Shown in pieces: positions 52,097 through 62,690 of a stretch of 64,000 nt of DNA. Each line of letters opens with the position of its first letter. Within the stretch, counting starts at the first letter, position 1. Under the pieces are notes generated by a model that worked only from the letters and a program-made list of their open reading frames with translations, was not told the origin of the DNA and did no database searches. The DNA comes from Kappaphycus alvarezii (Eukaryota; Rhodophyta; Florideophyceae; Gigartinales; Solieriaceae), in the NCBI GenBank assembly GCA_002205965.3, contig NADL03000560.1:124001-188000 (forward strand), in the 5' to 3' direction. The translations under genes and the position numbers were made by a program.

Positions 52097-52165
52097 TCCC
52101 CCTCCCGATTGAGAGCTGGCCAACTTCATCGACCAGTTTGGCGACTTCGGTGGGCCGGTGGCTTT

Positions 52166-53540
52166 TCACGGCCTCGGACACCCGTGTCGACTTTGGTGCT
52201 TGTCACCGAAGCCACCATCCAGACGGCGGATCGCTTCGGCTTTGTCGTGACCGACTCTCTGGCCTAGCATGATCTCGAAGTCGTCACCGGCATCGGTCAT
52301 CAGGCGGTAGAGTTTTTCCACCGGCGAAAGTGCCGAAACGTCGTCCGGGGGAGATTGCAGCCCGGCTCGTTCAGCCGAGAGGCGTTGGAATACACGCCGT
52401 ATCTCGTCGGTGCTGGATTTGTCGTTGATCTCCGCGACCATCGCGTGCGCCGACAAACTCCCGACGTTCGAGTCGCCAGTAGCTTCGGTGTAGAGTGCGC
52501 GATAGCGGGCGAGGATCTGTGCGTTGAATTCGGCGTAGGCGCTGTTTGTCGCATCTTGTTCTTCGTCGTCGAGGCCGAGTTCTTGTACGGTTTCGGCCGA
52601 GACGGTTTCGGCCGGGCCGTTGTGGATGGGTGGCATATCCCAGCGAAGTTCGCAGCGCTCCGCCATCTCGACAAGCTGCGCGTCGTCGAGGTCGTAAACG
52701 GCACTTTTCTTCGCCTCCTCGACGCTGTGGTGGAGCTCCTCCTTCAGCTTGGCGACTTCGGCGCGAAGAACTTCGTTGGCTGAGCGCAAGTGCGCGACTT
52801 GCTCCTTCCGGGGTGTGCGGATTTGGTATCGATGACATCGCCATCGGCCTTTCGCTCGCTTCGGTTGGCAAGTGCACCGGGATAGGCCGCCCGAGCGCCA
52901 GGCGGCTTCTCACCGATCAACTCCGGTTTACGTCCTCGCGCCATCGTGAGGACTTCGCCGGCTTGCGCCTCCTCCAGCCCGCTCCGATTTGCTGCTTCGA
53001 CGCTGCCCTCATAGACGGTGATGATCACCCCCGCGGTAGATACCCCACCGATCGTGGCTCCGAGCAACGCTGTTTTGATCTGGTTCATGGTGTTGACCTC
53101 CACCTCGAAGCACGTCCCGCTGACCCGAACGGTTCCCATCGGAGTTTCAACAATGAACTCCCCCCCGATTCGACTCGGTAGAACACCCGTCCATTCGGTT
53201 GCGAAACCCAGGCATCGCCACCGGGGTCGACACGCCAATCGATCGAGGTCCCGCCTTCGACCACGGCAAGGCCTCGATCCGCGAGCGCCACTGTTTGTCG
53301 CCGAAGCGCGTTGACGCTTCCCTCGGCTCCCGACAACATCGAGCGCGCAAAAAAACCCGCAGACAGGATGACGAGCAGGGCGGCCGCCGCTGCTACAGGG
53401 ACTCGGCGCTTCGCTCTTTTTTCTTCGCGACCCCATATCCGAGCGGCGAAATCGGCCGAAGGCTCGGGGGCGACCCACGCATCCAAGGCCTCACGTTCGG
53501 TTGCCGAGAACGGGCCGGTCATTGGCTTTTGCTCAGTCAT
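52166..53540 (-). CDS. FecR-domain membrane protein, candidate anti-sigma factor (frameshifted)
   Basis: About 458 residues. N-terminal cytoplasmic part (PFSATEREALDAWVAPEPSA) ends in a single membrane helix VPVAAAAALLVILSAGFF; then a FecR domain (TVALADRGLAVVEGGTSIDW, FIVETPMGTVRVSGTCFEVEV, VIITVYEGSVEAANRSGL). The C-terminal ~200 residues have a coiled coil (NEVLRAEVAKLKEELHHSVEE) and a charged domain of unknown kind. Breaks near 53160 and 52790. The start ATG 53540 has GGAGG five bases upstream and overlaps the end of the ECF sigma gene, as in sigma/anti-sigma pairs. The FecR plus C-terminal extension layout seems more like a myxobacterial type than the iron-citrate FecR. Confidence 0.8.
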
Positions 53541-54126
53541 GGAATCCTCCAACGGCGCGACGCAACGCCAAGCGAGCTCGGCTCAGTCTCGACTTCACCG
53601 TGCCCGGTGCAACACCGAGTATTTCGGCGATCTCTGAGTAGTCGAGATCGTGATAGGCCCTCAAAACGAGCACCGCGCGGTAGCTCGGAGCCAAGGCCAT
53701 CATCGCATGCTCGACCCGAGCGCGTTGGTGCCCATGCGCGGTGTTGATTTCGGGACTTGGCGGGTTGGTCGCGTGCTCATCTTCGGGGTCCAGACAAGCG
53801 ATCCGGTCGCTTCGATGCGCACGGCGCAGATAATCGATGGTGGTCCGGGTAGCGATGGTCAGAATCCAGGTCGAAAGGCTCGCTGTGCCCGACGGGTCGA
53901 ATCGGTGAAGCGCGTGTAGGATTTTCACAAACGCATCCTGGGCGACATCGTCCACTGAAGCTCGCCGGTGGCCAACCAGCATGCGCCCCACCACGGCGTA
54001 GACGGCGCTCTGGTGGTGGCGGATCAAGGCATCGAGAGCACTTCGCTCTCCTTGTCTCGCTCGTGCCAGCGTGATGTCGTCGAGCTCCCGATGCTTGACC
54101 GGGATAGCTCGCGCCACCTCATTCAC
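53533..54126 (-). CDS. ECF-type RNA polymerase sigma factor
   Basis: Intact, 197 residues. Region 2: LIRHHQSAVYAVVGRMLVGH and VDDVAQDAFVKILHALHRFD, with LSTWILTIATRTTIDYLRR; region 4: ALAPSYRAVLVLRAYHDLDY then SEIAEILGVAPGTVKSRLSR. No region 3, as in ECF factors. Its stop overlaps the start of the FecR-domain gene, suggesting it is kept inactive by that protein at the membrane. Targets unknown; the adjacent fasciclin lipoprotein gene is a candidate. Confidence 0.92.
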   Translation of the reverse strand: MNEVARAIPVKHRELDDITLARARQGERSALDALIRHHQSAVYAVVGRMLVGHRRASVDDVAQDAFVKILHALHRFDPSGTASLSTWILTIATRTTIDYLRRAHRSDRIACLDPEDEHATNPPSPEINTAHGHQRARVEHAMMALAPSYRAVLVLRAYHDLDYSEIAEILGVAPGTVKSRLSRARLALRRAVGGFHD

Positions 54127-54450
54127 CGCGATCCTCCATGCGCTCTCCCGAGATTACACGAGGCAAGACGATTCTCGGTTCCCTCATCTCTATCGCCCTG
54201 ACGCTCCCCTCCAGAGTATGCGAAACATTCGCAAGAGCAGAGAGAACTGCGACCGAGACCGATGAACCAGAGGCGCACGATTTGATCGTCAGATTAGCCG
54301 CCAGCGCCAAAAAGTCGCCGCCGGTGCCGACGCGATCATGACACAGCCGGTCAACGACCGTGCGGTCAGCCCGACAGAGTTACAACTCGGCCCCAGGGGA
54401 GCTGTCCGCATCAATCAACCGTTCACCGATCCCGAGCCTGAAAAAGCTCC
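54127..54450. other. Gap holding a partial MTHFR copy
   Basis: 324 bases between the sigma gene and the MFS gene. The last part repeats a piece of the methionine gene (see the pseudogene entry). The first ~120 bases should hold the sigma promoter; none is clear. Confidence 0.4.
54249..54378 (+). pseudogene. Fragment copied from the methylenetetrahydrofolate reductase gene
   Basis: Bases ~54249-54359 match 46215-46323 of the methyltransferase/MTHFR gene almost exactly, including an uninterrupted stretch of over 50 identical bases coding AAGADAIMTQPV in the intact copy. It then jumps to a piece identical to ~46631-46648 (CGACCGTGCGGTCAGCCC), about 300 bases further along, so the copy has an internal deletion. 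Single-base differences put the original frame out of register. No start or stop of its own; not a functional gene. Confidence 0.8.
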
Positions 54451-55666
54451 TCAAGGTTGAGCAACCGATGCCTCGGTCCGAGAATCCTTCTGCTCCGACA
54501 GGATCAGCGCCATCGCCGCAGCGACTGCGAGGCAAACAGGAACCGCGAGAAGGGCTAATCCATAAGTGGCACCGCTCATATCGAGAATCGTCCCGACCAT
54601 CGGCTGAAAAACCAATGCGGCGCCAATGCCGATCATATTGACGAACGCGATCACGGTGCCACTGACAGATTTCGGCGCGCCGTCTTTCGCGATGGCGAAG
54701 GTCAGCATCTGCGCACCACCGAAAAAGCCCGCAAGAAAGAGCATCGACGACAAGAAGACGCTCGAGGCGCTACCGCCATAAATCACCGCCGAGTAGCTAC
54801 ACCCACTCAACGTCGCGCCGGCTGCGACGAGCCATTTTCGGCGGCCACACCGGTCAGATAGCCAACCCGCCGCCAGCGAACCTAACGCCATGCCCCAGAA
54901 AATCATCGAGACCGCGGTTTCTGCGGCCACCGGTGTCAGACCATGATCCGCGCTTAGCTCGGCCTTACCCACAACCCTCCAAAGACGTTGACTGGCATAT
55001 AATACAACGCACCGAGTAGAGCGACCCACCATATTCCGCGGTTGGTGGTCACGGTTCGCAGCGATGCAACGAGGGAGGTCGAAGCACCGCTCGTTGCACC
55101 GTCGCGCAGAAAAAGCGCTGCCAGCACACAGAGCACCAGGCCGCCAGCCGCCGTCCCGAGAAAGACGGTTCGCCAACCAGCGACCTCAACCGCCCCGGTT
55201 AAGGCCACGGCACCACCGCCGTCCCCAACATCCCGATCGCGTTCAAAGCACCTGATAAGAAAGCGAAGCGCGACTCGGAAAAAAAGTGAGTGACGACATA
55301 CAGTCCGCCCACGAACCCGAAGGAGGCGCCAAGACCAGTCAGCGCCCTACCGACCGCAGCAAGAATCAGGTTGTCGCTTGACGCAAAGAGCGCAACTCCA
55401 GCTGACATCACAGCGATCGCCGGGACGATAAATCTCCGCGCTCCGAAACGGTCAAGAGCGAGGCCGACAACCAGTTGCATCGGGGCGTAGATCCAAAAGA
55501 ATAAGCTCGACAGAGTCCCAAAGCCGCCGTTGCTGATGCGGTACCACGCAGCAATTTGCTCCGACGCAAGCGAAGGCTCAATACGGGCCACGAACTCGAA
55601 CAGAAAAAAAACCGACACGATCGCAAAAGCGATCCACGCCAGAGGTCCGGATCGCTGATTAAGCAT
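54451..55666 (-). CDS. MFS transporter (frameshifted)
   Basis: About 405 residues, twelve helices. N-terminal half: IAFAIVSVFFLFEFVARIEP, APMQLVVGLALDRFGARRFI (A motif region), VGRALTGLGASFGFVGGLY; second half: VSMIFWGMALGSLAAGWLSD with RCGRRKW, LSSMLFLAGFFGGAQMLTFA, GTVIAFVNMIGIGAALVFQP. Breaks near 55205 and 54965. The pattern is close to nitrate/sugar-phosphate-like and other anion MFS branches; the substrate is unknown. C-terminus is polar (SEQKDSRTEASVAQP). Confidence 0.85.
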
Positions 55667-55697
55667 GAATCCATCAACTTGATGAACCCCGACGGAG

Positions 55698-56660
55698 TCA
55701 AGGACGAGACTGCTTGTCGATAAATTGGACTATAAGTTTCGCTATCTCTACAGGCTTCTCTTCGAGCGCAAAATGGCCAGCATCTAAAAGATGAATCTCC
55801 GCGTCCGGAACATGCCTCAAATAGGCTTTGGCTCCTGACGCCATAAACGCCGGATCATGCTTCCCCCAAACGATAAGCGTCTTCGGCTGCTCTTTCTTCA
55901 GAAATTCTTGCCATTGTGGATAAGCAAGAAGATTTGTCCTATAGTCCCTGAATAGAGAGATTTGTATCTCTCTCTCTTTTTCGGTCTCTAAAAATGCGAG
56001 ATCATGGGTCCATGTGTCCGGACTCATGATGTAACGCTTAGAAATGGGTATATCTCGCAGATACTGTTTATTAATTACAGCATCTTTATTTACGTAAGCT
56101 CGAAGTTTCGAAACCGGAAACTTCGACTTGGGATCTCCGGCCGTCATGAAGAATTCTTGCCGTTCTTCGGTAAGTCCTTCCATATACGCATTTGCATTTT
56201 GAACGATGAGGCTTTGAAGCCGTTTCGGATCTTTAAGAATGAGCCGATACCCAACGGGTGCCCCAAAATCCTGCATGTAAAGGTGGAACTTTTTGATCGA
56301 CAAGTGATCAAGCAAACCATCGACCTGATCCGCCAATACATCGAAGGTCACTCCTGAAGGATCAGGTTTTGAGCTAAATCCAGAACCCAAATGATCGGGA
56401 GCGATAACAAAGTACCTTCCGGAAAGCAGCGGGATTAACTCCCTGTAAGTGTGTGACGATGAAGGGAAGCCGTGGAGAAGTAGCACCACAGGAGCATTGC
56501 GGTCTCCGGCCTGGCGGTAGAATGTCTCATGGCCGTTGATCTGGACGGTGTGATACGTCGTCTTGGATGGCCACGTCGCTTTCGGTTCTTCTGCCCGAAC
56601 ATCAAAATTCATCAACGTCAAACTGAACGCGGCCAACAAAAAATAAATAAAATTAAACAT
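55698..56660 (-). CDS. Exported alpha/beta hydrolase with Asp nucleophile (haloalkane dehalogenase/epoxide hydrolase-like)
   Basis: Intact, 320 residues from MFNFIYFLLAAF, a signal peptide to about residue 22 (VRAEE). Oxyanion motif LLLHGFPSSSHTYRELIP, nucleophile loop LYMQDFGAPVGYRLIL with Asp, acid region VWGKHDPAFMASGAKAYL, catalytic His in DAGHFALEEKPVEIAK. Asp nucleophiles mark dehalogenases and epoxide hydrolases rather than Ser esterases. Base use is noticeably poorer in GC than neighbouring genes (TTT, AAA, ATA codons common), which suggests recent acquisition. The upstream ATG at 56705 is an alternative start. Confidence 0.85.
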   Translation of the reverse strand: MFNFIYFLLAAFSLTLMNFDVRAEEPKATWPSKTTYHTVQINGHETFYRQAGDRNAPVVLLLHGFPSSSHTYRELIPLLSGRYFVIAPDHLGSGFSSKPDPSGVTFDVLADQVDGLLDHLSIKKFHLYMQDFGAPVGYRLILKDPKRLQSLIVQNANAYMEGLTEERQEFFMTAGDPKSKFPVSKLRAYVNKDAVINKQYLRDIPISKRYIMSPDTWTHDLAFLETEKEREIQISLFRDYRTNLLAYPQWQEFLKKEQPKTLIVWGKHDPAFMASGAKAYLRHVPDAEIHLLDAGHFALEEKPVEIAKLIVQFIDKQSRP

Positions 56661-56766
56661 CCTGATTTCCCTGGCTAAATCGATCAAGCCTTTCCTGGAC
56701 TGCACTTTCGAGGGGTATCACGAAAGAGACAAAGATAGTCCAGCCCCGCACTCTGGCGCGCCAGTA

Positions 56767-59052
56767 ATGAATATGCGAATCAATCCTGTGAAGATGAGAT
56801 TGCGATTGAGATTGATACGCGCATCCATGGTAGTAGTGATGGCCCTCACGGGCTGGTCGGAGAAAGCTGCAGCTGACTCAGCCGCTGTCGAGTCCGATAA
56901 TAAGGCGTCCACCGCTCCTGAGTCGTTCCCTAGCGCCGACCGCGACACCGCCGAGGTTATTTCTATCTTGGGGTCACGCGAAGCCCGCCAGCGCATCACA
57001 GGCAGCGCCCAGCATGTCGACGAAGAGTTCCTCGAAGCCTGGGAGTACGATGATCTTGGACGGGTGCTGAAGCTGCTCCCTGGCGTATACGTCCGCGACG
57101 AAGACGGATTCGGTTTACGGCCCAATATTGGCCTGCGCGGGACCAACCCCGATCGCAGCAAGAACGTCGTACTCATGGAAGACGGCGTGCTCTTCGCCCC
57201 GGCGCCCTACTCCGCACCGGCGGCGTATTTCTCGCCGCTCTTCACCCGCATGACCGAGCTTGAGGTATTTAAGGGACCGGCAGCCCTACGCCAAGGGCCG
57301 AACACCATCGGCGGCGCGGTGAACGTGGTGAGTCGACCCGTCCCGCGCAGTACGCGCGCCATAGTCGACCTCGCCGGCGGCCAACGCCTCTACGGCAAAG
57401 CCCACGGGGCTATCGGCTCGAGCGTTCGTTTCGGTCGGGGACGTTCGGCACTTTGGCCGAAGTCGTCCACCTGCGATCGGATGGATTCAAAGAGCTGGAC
57501 GGCGGGGGCAACACCGGCTTCGTCAAGAACGAGGCGGTGGTGAAGCTGCGCTACGAGGGGGACCCTTCGGGTGCTGTCTATCAGTCGTTGGAGCTTAAGG
57601 CGACCTACTCAGACGAGCACTCCAACGAAACCTACCTCGGCTTGACCGATGAGGATTTTGCGACAAATCCGCGACGTCGCTACTTCGCCTCACGCGATGG
57701 CTCGTTCGAGTTTCGCCGCGGCGCGCTTCAGCTCACCCACGTCGCCGAGCTCGGTGATGAGCTCGAGCTGCGCAGCGCCATCTACCGCAGCGATCTGGAG
57801 CGCACCTGGGGTCGACTCGCGACCCTCGGCGGGCAACCTCTTTTGAGTGCGCTCTATGGTGGGGATCCCTCCGCCGTTGCCATCCTCACCGGTGAAACTC
57901 AGTCCACCGAGCCGAGTGGCCGACTCGGCTTCGTCACCAATGAACGCGTCTTTTTCTCGATGGGTGTGCAGAGCGTGCTGATCTACAAGCCTGAGCTCCT
58001 GGATGACATCGACCAAGAGCTGAGCCTCGGGGTGAGAGCCCACCGAGACCAAGTCCGGCGTTTTCATACCGACGAAGGACGCTTCGTCGCGAACGACGAT
58101 CTCGTCTCCGATGGCGAAGAGCTCGGCATCATCACCCACAATGTTGATCGCAGCAGGGCTTATTCCGTTTATCTGGTCGACGAGATCCAATGGGAGGAGC
58201 TCACGCTTACCCCCGGGGTCCGCGCGGAAACCATTGAGTGGCGTCGCAGAGATCGCCTTCGTCGAGCCACAACGACCGACCGCTATTCGGTGATTCTGCC
58301 GGGGATCGGCGGCTACTACGCGCTCTCGCAAGAGCTCGGAGTCCTCGGTGGCATCCACCGTGGCTTTGCACCGGTGGCTCCGGGTAGCGAGGATGCAAAA
58401 CAGGAATCCAGTGTCAACTACGAGCTAGGAACCCGCTACGCCGACGGTCGGATCCAAGCCGAAGCCGTCGGCTTTTTTAACGATTACTCCAATCTCGCCA
58501 ACGTCTGCTCCTTCTCTGGCGGCTGCAGCGAAAATCAGATCGACCAGCAATTCAGCGCAGGGCGGTCAACGTCTATGGGTCGAAGCCTCGTTGCGCTACG
58601 ATGCACCGCTCACGACGAGGCTTCATATCAACGGCGGGGTCACCTACACGCTGACCGACAGTGCCTTTCAAGATGCGTTTGTTTCGGCCGATCCGCAGTT
58701 CGGCACCATCGACCCGGGCGAGTCGTTGCCCTACGTGCCGAACCATCAGGCGTCTGCCGACCTCTCGCTTCACACCGACGGGTGGGGCTTGAACGCGCTG
58801 GTCAGCTATGTCGGCGCGATGCGAGAGACCGCAGATGAGCAAGACCCGATATTCGGCTCTCTCCTCACCGATGAGCAGCTCATCGTAGATCTGGGCGGCT
58901 CGGTGCGACTCGACGACGGCTTCGAGCTCTACCTCCGCGTCGACAACGTCTTCAACCAACAGAATATCGTTTCACGGCGGCCCTTCGGGGCGAGGCCCGG
59001 GCGTCCATTGACCGCGTTTGTCGGCCTGCGCTTTGCGTGGGGAGCATCATGA
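56767..59052 (+). CDS. TonB-dependent receptor, FecA-like (frameshifted)
   Basis: Outer-membrane gated barrel, ~760 residues. Signal peptide at the start (ASMVVVMALTGWSEKAAADS), plug domain VLKLLPGVYVRDEDGFGLRP then NIGLRGTNPDRSKNVVLMED, MTELEVFKGPAALRQGPNTI, GGAVNVVSRPVP; barrel strands such as SLELKATYSDEHSNETYLGL, ELGVLGGIHRGFAPVAPGS, ending FVGLRFAWGAS with aromatic terminus. Breaks near 57440 and 58570. FecA-type Fe(III)-chelate receptors look alike; the true ligand is unknown. The stop overlaps the ATG of the di-heme peroxidase gene. Confidence 0.88.
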
Positions 59053-60265
59053 AGCCCAAGGTCTGTGCCCTGGCACCTTGCTCTGGTGGCCTGCTCGGAC
59101 AACGAGCCCATGATCAGTCCCTCGCGACGGTTTCGCCCTTCGAGACCCTCGAAGAGCTCGGTGAGGCGCTGTTCTTTGAAACCGCGATCTCGGCGAATCA
59201 GACCCAGGCGTGTGCCACATGCCACGACCCGGACAAGGGCTACACCGACCACCGCAGCGATGATTCTGGCCGTGTCCTCCCCCTTTCCCGCGGTGACGAC
59301 GGGGTTTCCTTCGGCCGCCGAAACGCCCCACCACAGCGTACGCCGCATGGGCTCCAACCTTTCTTTCGGCACCCGCCAGCGGTTCAACAAGCAGGACCAA
59401 AACCGAATTTACGAAGGGCCGCTCGGCGGATTATTCCATGACGGCCGGGTGGAAACGGTGGAGGAGCAGTCCGGCCGACCGCCGCTCGGCGCGGCGGAGA
59501 TGGGCATGCCAGCGAAGCCGCGGTGATCGAGCGGCTCGCCGCTGATCCGATGTACGTTTCAAGCTTCGAGCACTTCTACGGCGAAGGGGTCATGCAAGAC
59601 GTGCCACGCGCCTATCTGGGAATGACCGAAGCGATCGGCGCCTACGAGCGCACGCCGCTTTTCTCCCCCTTTGACTCGAAGTACGACCGCTCACTCAACG
59701 GCGAAGCGACATTGAGTTTTAAAGAGCTCACCGGCCGGGCGCTTTTTTTCAGCGAGTTTGCCAACTGTGCGATCTGCCATCAGCTCGAGAACAACGGCGA
59801 TCCGATCGGTAAATTCCGCGAGACCTTTACCGGATACGAGTTCCACAACATCGGGGTACCTTTGAATCCAGAGCGGCAGCAACTCACGGCATCACCGAAC
59901 CCGACCTCGGTCTGCTCGGCCGCGACGATATCACCAACCCGGCGCATGCCGGTCAATTCAAGACACCCACCCTTCGTAACGTCGCGGTGACCGGTCCGTA
60001 CATGCATAACGGGGTATTTACCGACTTGCGTACCGTCATCGAGTTTTACGACAAGTACAACAATCCGGAGCGCACCCTAAACCCCGAGACCGCTCTGCCG
60101 TGGGGTGCACCGGAGATCAGCGAGAACGTCGAGCTGGAATTGCTTCAGGTCGGTCGACCTATGAGCGACCTCGAGGTGGAAAGCATGGTCTGCTTCCTAC
60201 GCACCCTGACCGATGCGCGCTACGAGCCGTTGTTGGAAAGCGACGGCACGTCGTGTGACGATTGA
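59049..60265 (+). CDS. Di-heme cytochrome c peroxidase family (MauG/MbnH-like, frameshifted)
   Basis: About 405 residues. Two haem-binding CxxCH motifs: ACATCHDPDKGYTD (59211-59225) and NCAICHQLENNG (59766-59780), with LGEALFFETAISANQTQ before the first and FRETFTGYEFHNIGVP, TGPYMHNGVFTDLRTVIEFY after the second, the standard CcpA/MauG arrangement. Periplasmic; a lipoprotein-like Cys (LAPCSG) near the start may follow a frame loss. Breaks near 59310, 59510, 59870 and 59935. Tightly coupled to the TonB receptor, so it may act in maturation or release of the imported ligand. Confidence 0.87.
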
Positions 60266-60358
60266 GCGAGCGATCTCGGAGGGCCAAAGGGTGGCGCAGC
60301 TCTGAAAGGACGCAGGGGAGAAGAGTAGAGGCTTTTTTGCAAAGACAAGGTGGTCGCG

Positions 60359-61200
60359 ATGATCGACTTAGAACGAGTCGCTGCATTTTCCCGCTGGCGG
60401 CGACGGGGGAAATCCCGCCGGTGTTGCATTGCTGGAGGACTGGATCGACGAAACCGAGATGCGGGCAATTGCAGCTGAGATTGGCTACTCGGAGACTGTC
60501 TTTGCGGTCGCATCGGGCGACCAATTCGAAGTCCGCTACTTCGCTCCCAATGCGGAAGTCGCATTTTGCGGACATGCCACAATCGGGCTTGGTGCGGTGC
60601 TTGCCGAAAGGTTCGGGAACGGGGCATTTACCATCGAAACTCTGACGAAGACGAAATTGGAGATCGTTGGGGTCCTGAAAAGTGAGAGTTGGTATGCCCG
60701 ATTCACTTCACCGCCTTGTGAAGCCCGATCCCTGGACTCAGCTGCCCTTGCATGCACGCTCGAAATTTTCGGGCTGACGACTTCCGATCTGGACACTCGC
60801 CTGAAGCCAACTTTAGCCTCGGCCGGGCAGGATCACATGATCGTCTTTTTGTCCGAACGCTCACGTTTGCGAGGGCTCGCCTATGAATTCGAACACGGGT
60901 TGGAGCTTGCAAAAAACATGGGGGTGACAACGATCGCCTTTGCCAAGATGCAGGACCAAAGCACGTTTCACGCCCGAAATTTCTTCCGATCGGCGGCGTG
61001 TATGAAGATCCTGCGACGGGAGCGGCTGCGGCTGCCTTGTGTGGTACCTGCAACAGAATGGATGGTCAGCGAATGATACTATCCGGATCCTTCAGGGAGA
61101 AGACATGGGACAGCCGTGCAGGATAGTCGCTGCCATCCCCGCTTCACTTGAACGAGGGACCGCCATTGAAGGAGCCGTCCGTCGAATTAAAGCGGTTTGA
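60359..61200 (+). CDS. PhzF-family isomerase/epimerase (frameshifted)
   Basis: About 280 residues. N-terminal part MIDLERVAAFSRW and GNPAGVALLEDWIDETEM (break at ~60411), then IAAEIGYSETVFA (E of the catalytic acid), FAPNAEVAFCGHATIGLGAV, GQDHMIVFLSERSRL. After a break at ~60985: VYEDPATGAAAAALCG and later QGEDMGQPCRIVAAIPA to stop 61200. PhzF-fold enzymes isomerise by proton shift; most are not in phenazine pathways and no phz gene is here. Start ATG 60359 has an AAGG site upstream. Confidence 0.8.
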
Positions 61201-61227
61201 AACCGAACAAACCTTTCGCGCTGGACG

Positions 61228-61344
61228 TCATTTGAGGATGTCTTCTACGACCAACTCCACACGACGTTTTGCCGTCCAGCGTTGCATTTCTTTGCCTTCA
61301 GAATCATCCATGATTTCCAGTAGATAGGCAAGTAGATGGAACAT
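61228..61344 (-). mobile_element. Fragment of an IS transposase N-terminus
   Basis: 38-residue ORF with EIMDDSEGKEMQRWTAKRRVE, matching the N-terminal DNA-binding segment of IS3-type (orfA-like) or related transposases in style; it stops at once and no rest is seen. Probably a remnant of an insertion that is gone. Lies just before the VapBC pair. Confidence 0.5.
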
Positions 61345-61444
61345 TGTTTCACCTGACTAAAATTCGCCCAGTCAGTTTTTCACACTGAAATATGCATCAT
61401 TCTATGCAATATCTGATGCAAACACAGGAGCATAGGAGACCGAT

Positions 61445-61644
61445 ATGCGAACCACCGTTACCCTTGATGACGAGCTTATGGCTACAGCCAGTGAGTTAAC
61501 CGACATATCGGGAACTGGACCGCTCTTACGTGAAGCCCTCAGAGCATTGATAGCCGTGAAGCGGGATTGAGGATCGCAGCCCTTGGCGGCTCGGACCCTG
61601 ACGCCGGAGCACCGCCCCGTCGCCGAATGGCCGCTGGCGAATAA
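61445..61644 (+). CDS. vapB: VapB-family antitoxin (one frameshift)
   Basis: About 66 residues with a ribbon-helix-helix start (MRTTVTLDDELMATASELTD) and the tail AALGGSDPDAGAPPRRR that is usual in VapB proteins that neutralise PIN-domain toxins. One base is missing near 61552, so the in-frame ORF ends early at 61569. Precedes the VapC gene by five bases, the normal order. Confidence 0.75.
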
Positions 61645-61649
61645 GTTCT

Positions 61650-62019
61650 ATGTTTCTTGTCGATTCGTCTGTTTGGATAGGTCATTTGCGTCAGTCCAAC
61701 GACCGGCTCATCGATGCGCTTAAAGGAACTTCGTTTCATGCCATGCCTTTATTATCGGTGAGATGGCCTTGGGATCTTTGAAGAACAGAAAATCGTTTCT
61801 ACGCAACTTTCTCTCTTACCTTCAGTGAACTCCGCAAAAGACGGTGAGGTTATAGAGATGATAGAAAGGAATTCGCTATTTTCACGTGGTATAGGCTTTA
61901 TAGACGTCCATTTGCTCGCAGCAACGCTCATTCATGGCAAAGTGAAAATCTGGACCCATGATAAACGGCTCAACACGATTGCGAACGAGCTTGGAATCGC
62001 AGCTTATCCGGTAAACTAA
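61650..62019 (+). CDS. vapC: VapC-family PIN-domain ribonuclease toxin (one or more frameshifts)
   Basis: PIN-domain endoribonuclease of a type II toxin-antitoxin pair, ~123 codons. The N-terminal FLVDSSVWIGH contains the first acidic residue; the middle is out of frame (break near 61735-61750), and a C-terminal piece in frame from ~61800 has GFIDVHLLAATLIHGKVKIW, with the later acidic residues, and THDKRL. As written the reading frame is interrupted, so a functional toxin is not encoded unless the break is a sequencing error. Confidence 0.7.
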
Positions 62020-62285
62020 ATGCGCGGGCATGTCTTTCGACAAAACGAGCTGGGCTGAATATCACGCTCAACTTAATCTCCTCCCATAGAGCAAAATAGC
62101 TGAATTCGCCTATTCTATGGTAGCGTCGAGATTCCTTTCGCAAATTCTCAGAGGTTAATTTTGGGTCGTCAACCTCCTCGCTTAGAATTGAACCACACCA
62201 CGTCATTCAAAGATGAGGGCCTATAAACGGAAAATCACGACCCGAGCCGGTGGGCCGAGTTGAAGACATCACCGAGGCGCTCGGG
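62020..62285. other. Gap with no clear gene
   Basis: 266 bases, AT-richer than the rest. A minus-strand open frame (61970-62206) has no recognisable content. It lies between VapC and the transposase remnant, probably part of the same accessory patch. Confidence 0.3.
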
Positions 62286-62690
62286 GGCACGCAACTATGG
62301 ATTACGAACAAATGCCTGGAGCTGGTCGAGTCGCTCGACGAGCACTTCCCGGAAGCTCGCTGGCAACGCTGCACGGTGCATTTCTACCGGAATGTGTTCA
62401 CGCAGATGCCACGAGGAGCGAAAGTCCGCGAAGCTGCGGCGATGCTCAAAGCTATCCACGCCTCCGGGGATCTCGATTCCGCTCGTGACAAAGCGTGTTT
62501 GGTGGTGTCAAAGCTTGTAGCGAAGAAGCTGTCTCAGGTGGCTGAATGCGTGGAGTGAGACGACGGACGCGGGTCGTTGGCCATTTTCCAGACGGAGAAA
62601 GAGTCCGCGTTGATGCTCATCGCTGCCCGTCTACATCACATTTCAGGAACGAGAAACCACCTCGACATGAAGCCTCTGAATGAGAGACAT
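62286..62690 (+). mobile_element. IS256/Mutator-type transposase remnant
   Basis: Pieces of the catalytic core: LVESLDEHFPEARWQRCTVH then FYRNVFTQMPRGAKVREAAA, with AMLKAIHASGDLDSARDKA, and in other frames RRTRVVGHFPDG and ESALMLIAARLHHISGTRNH. The first third and the part between residue ~100 and the RRTRVVG segment are absent. The DDE triad cannot be complete. No terminal inverted repeats or target duplications were seen. Confidence 0.7.

Noticed and set aside
61970..62206. 78-residue minus-strand frame
   Set aside because: No recognisable motif, overlaps the end of VapC, and its start has no ribosome site.
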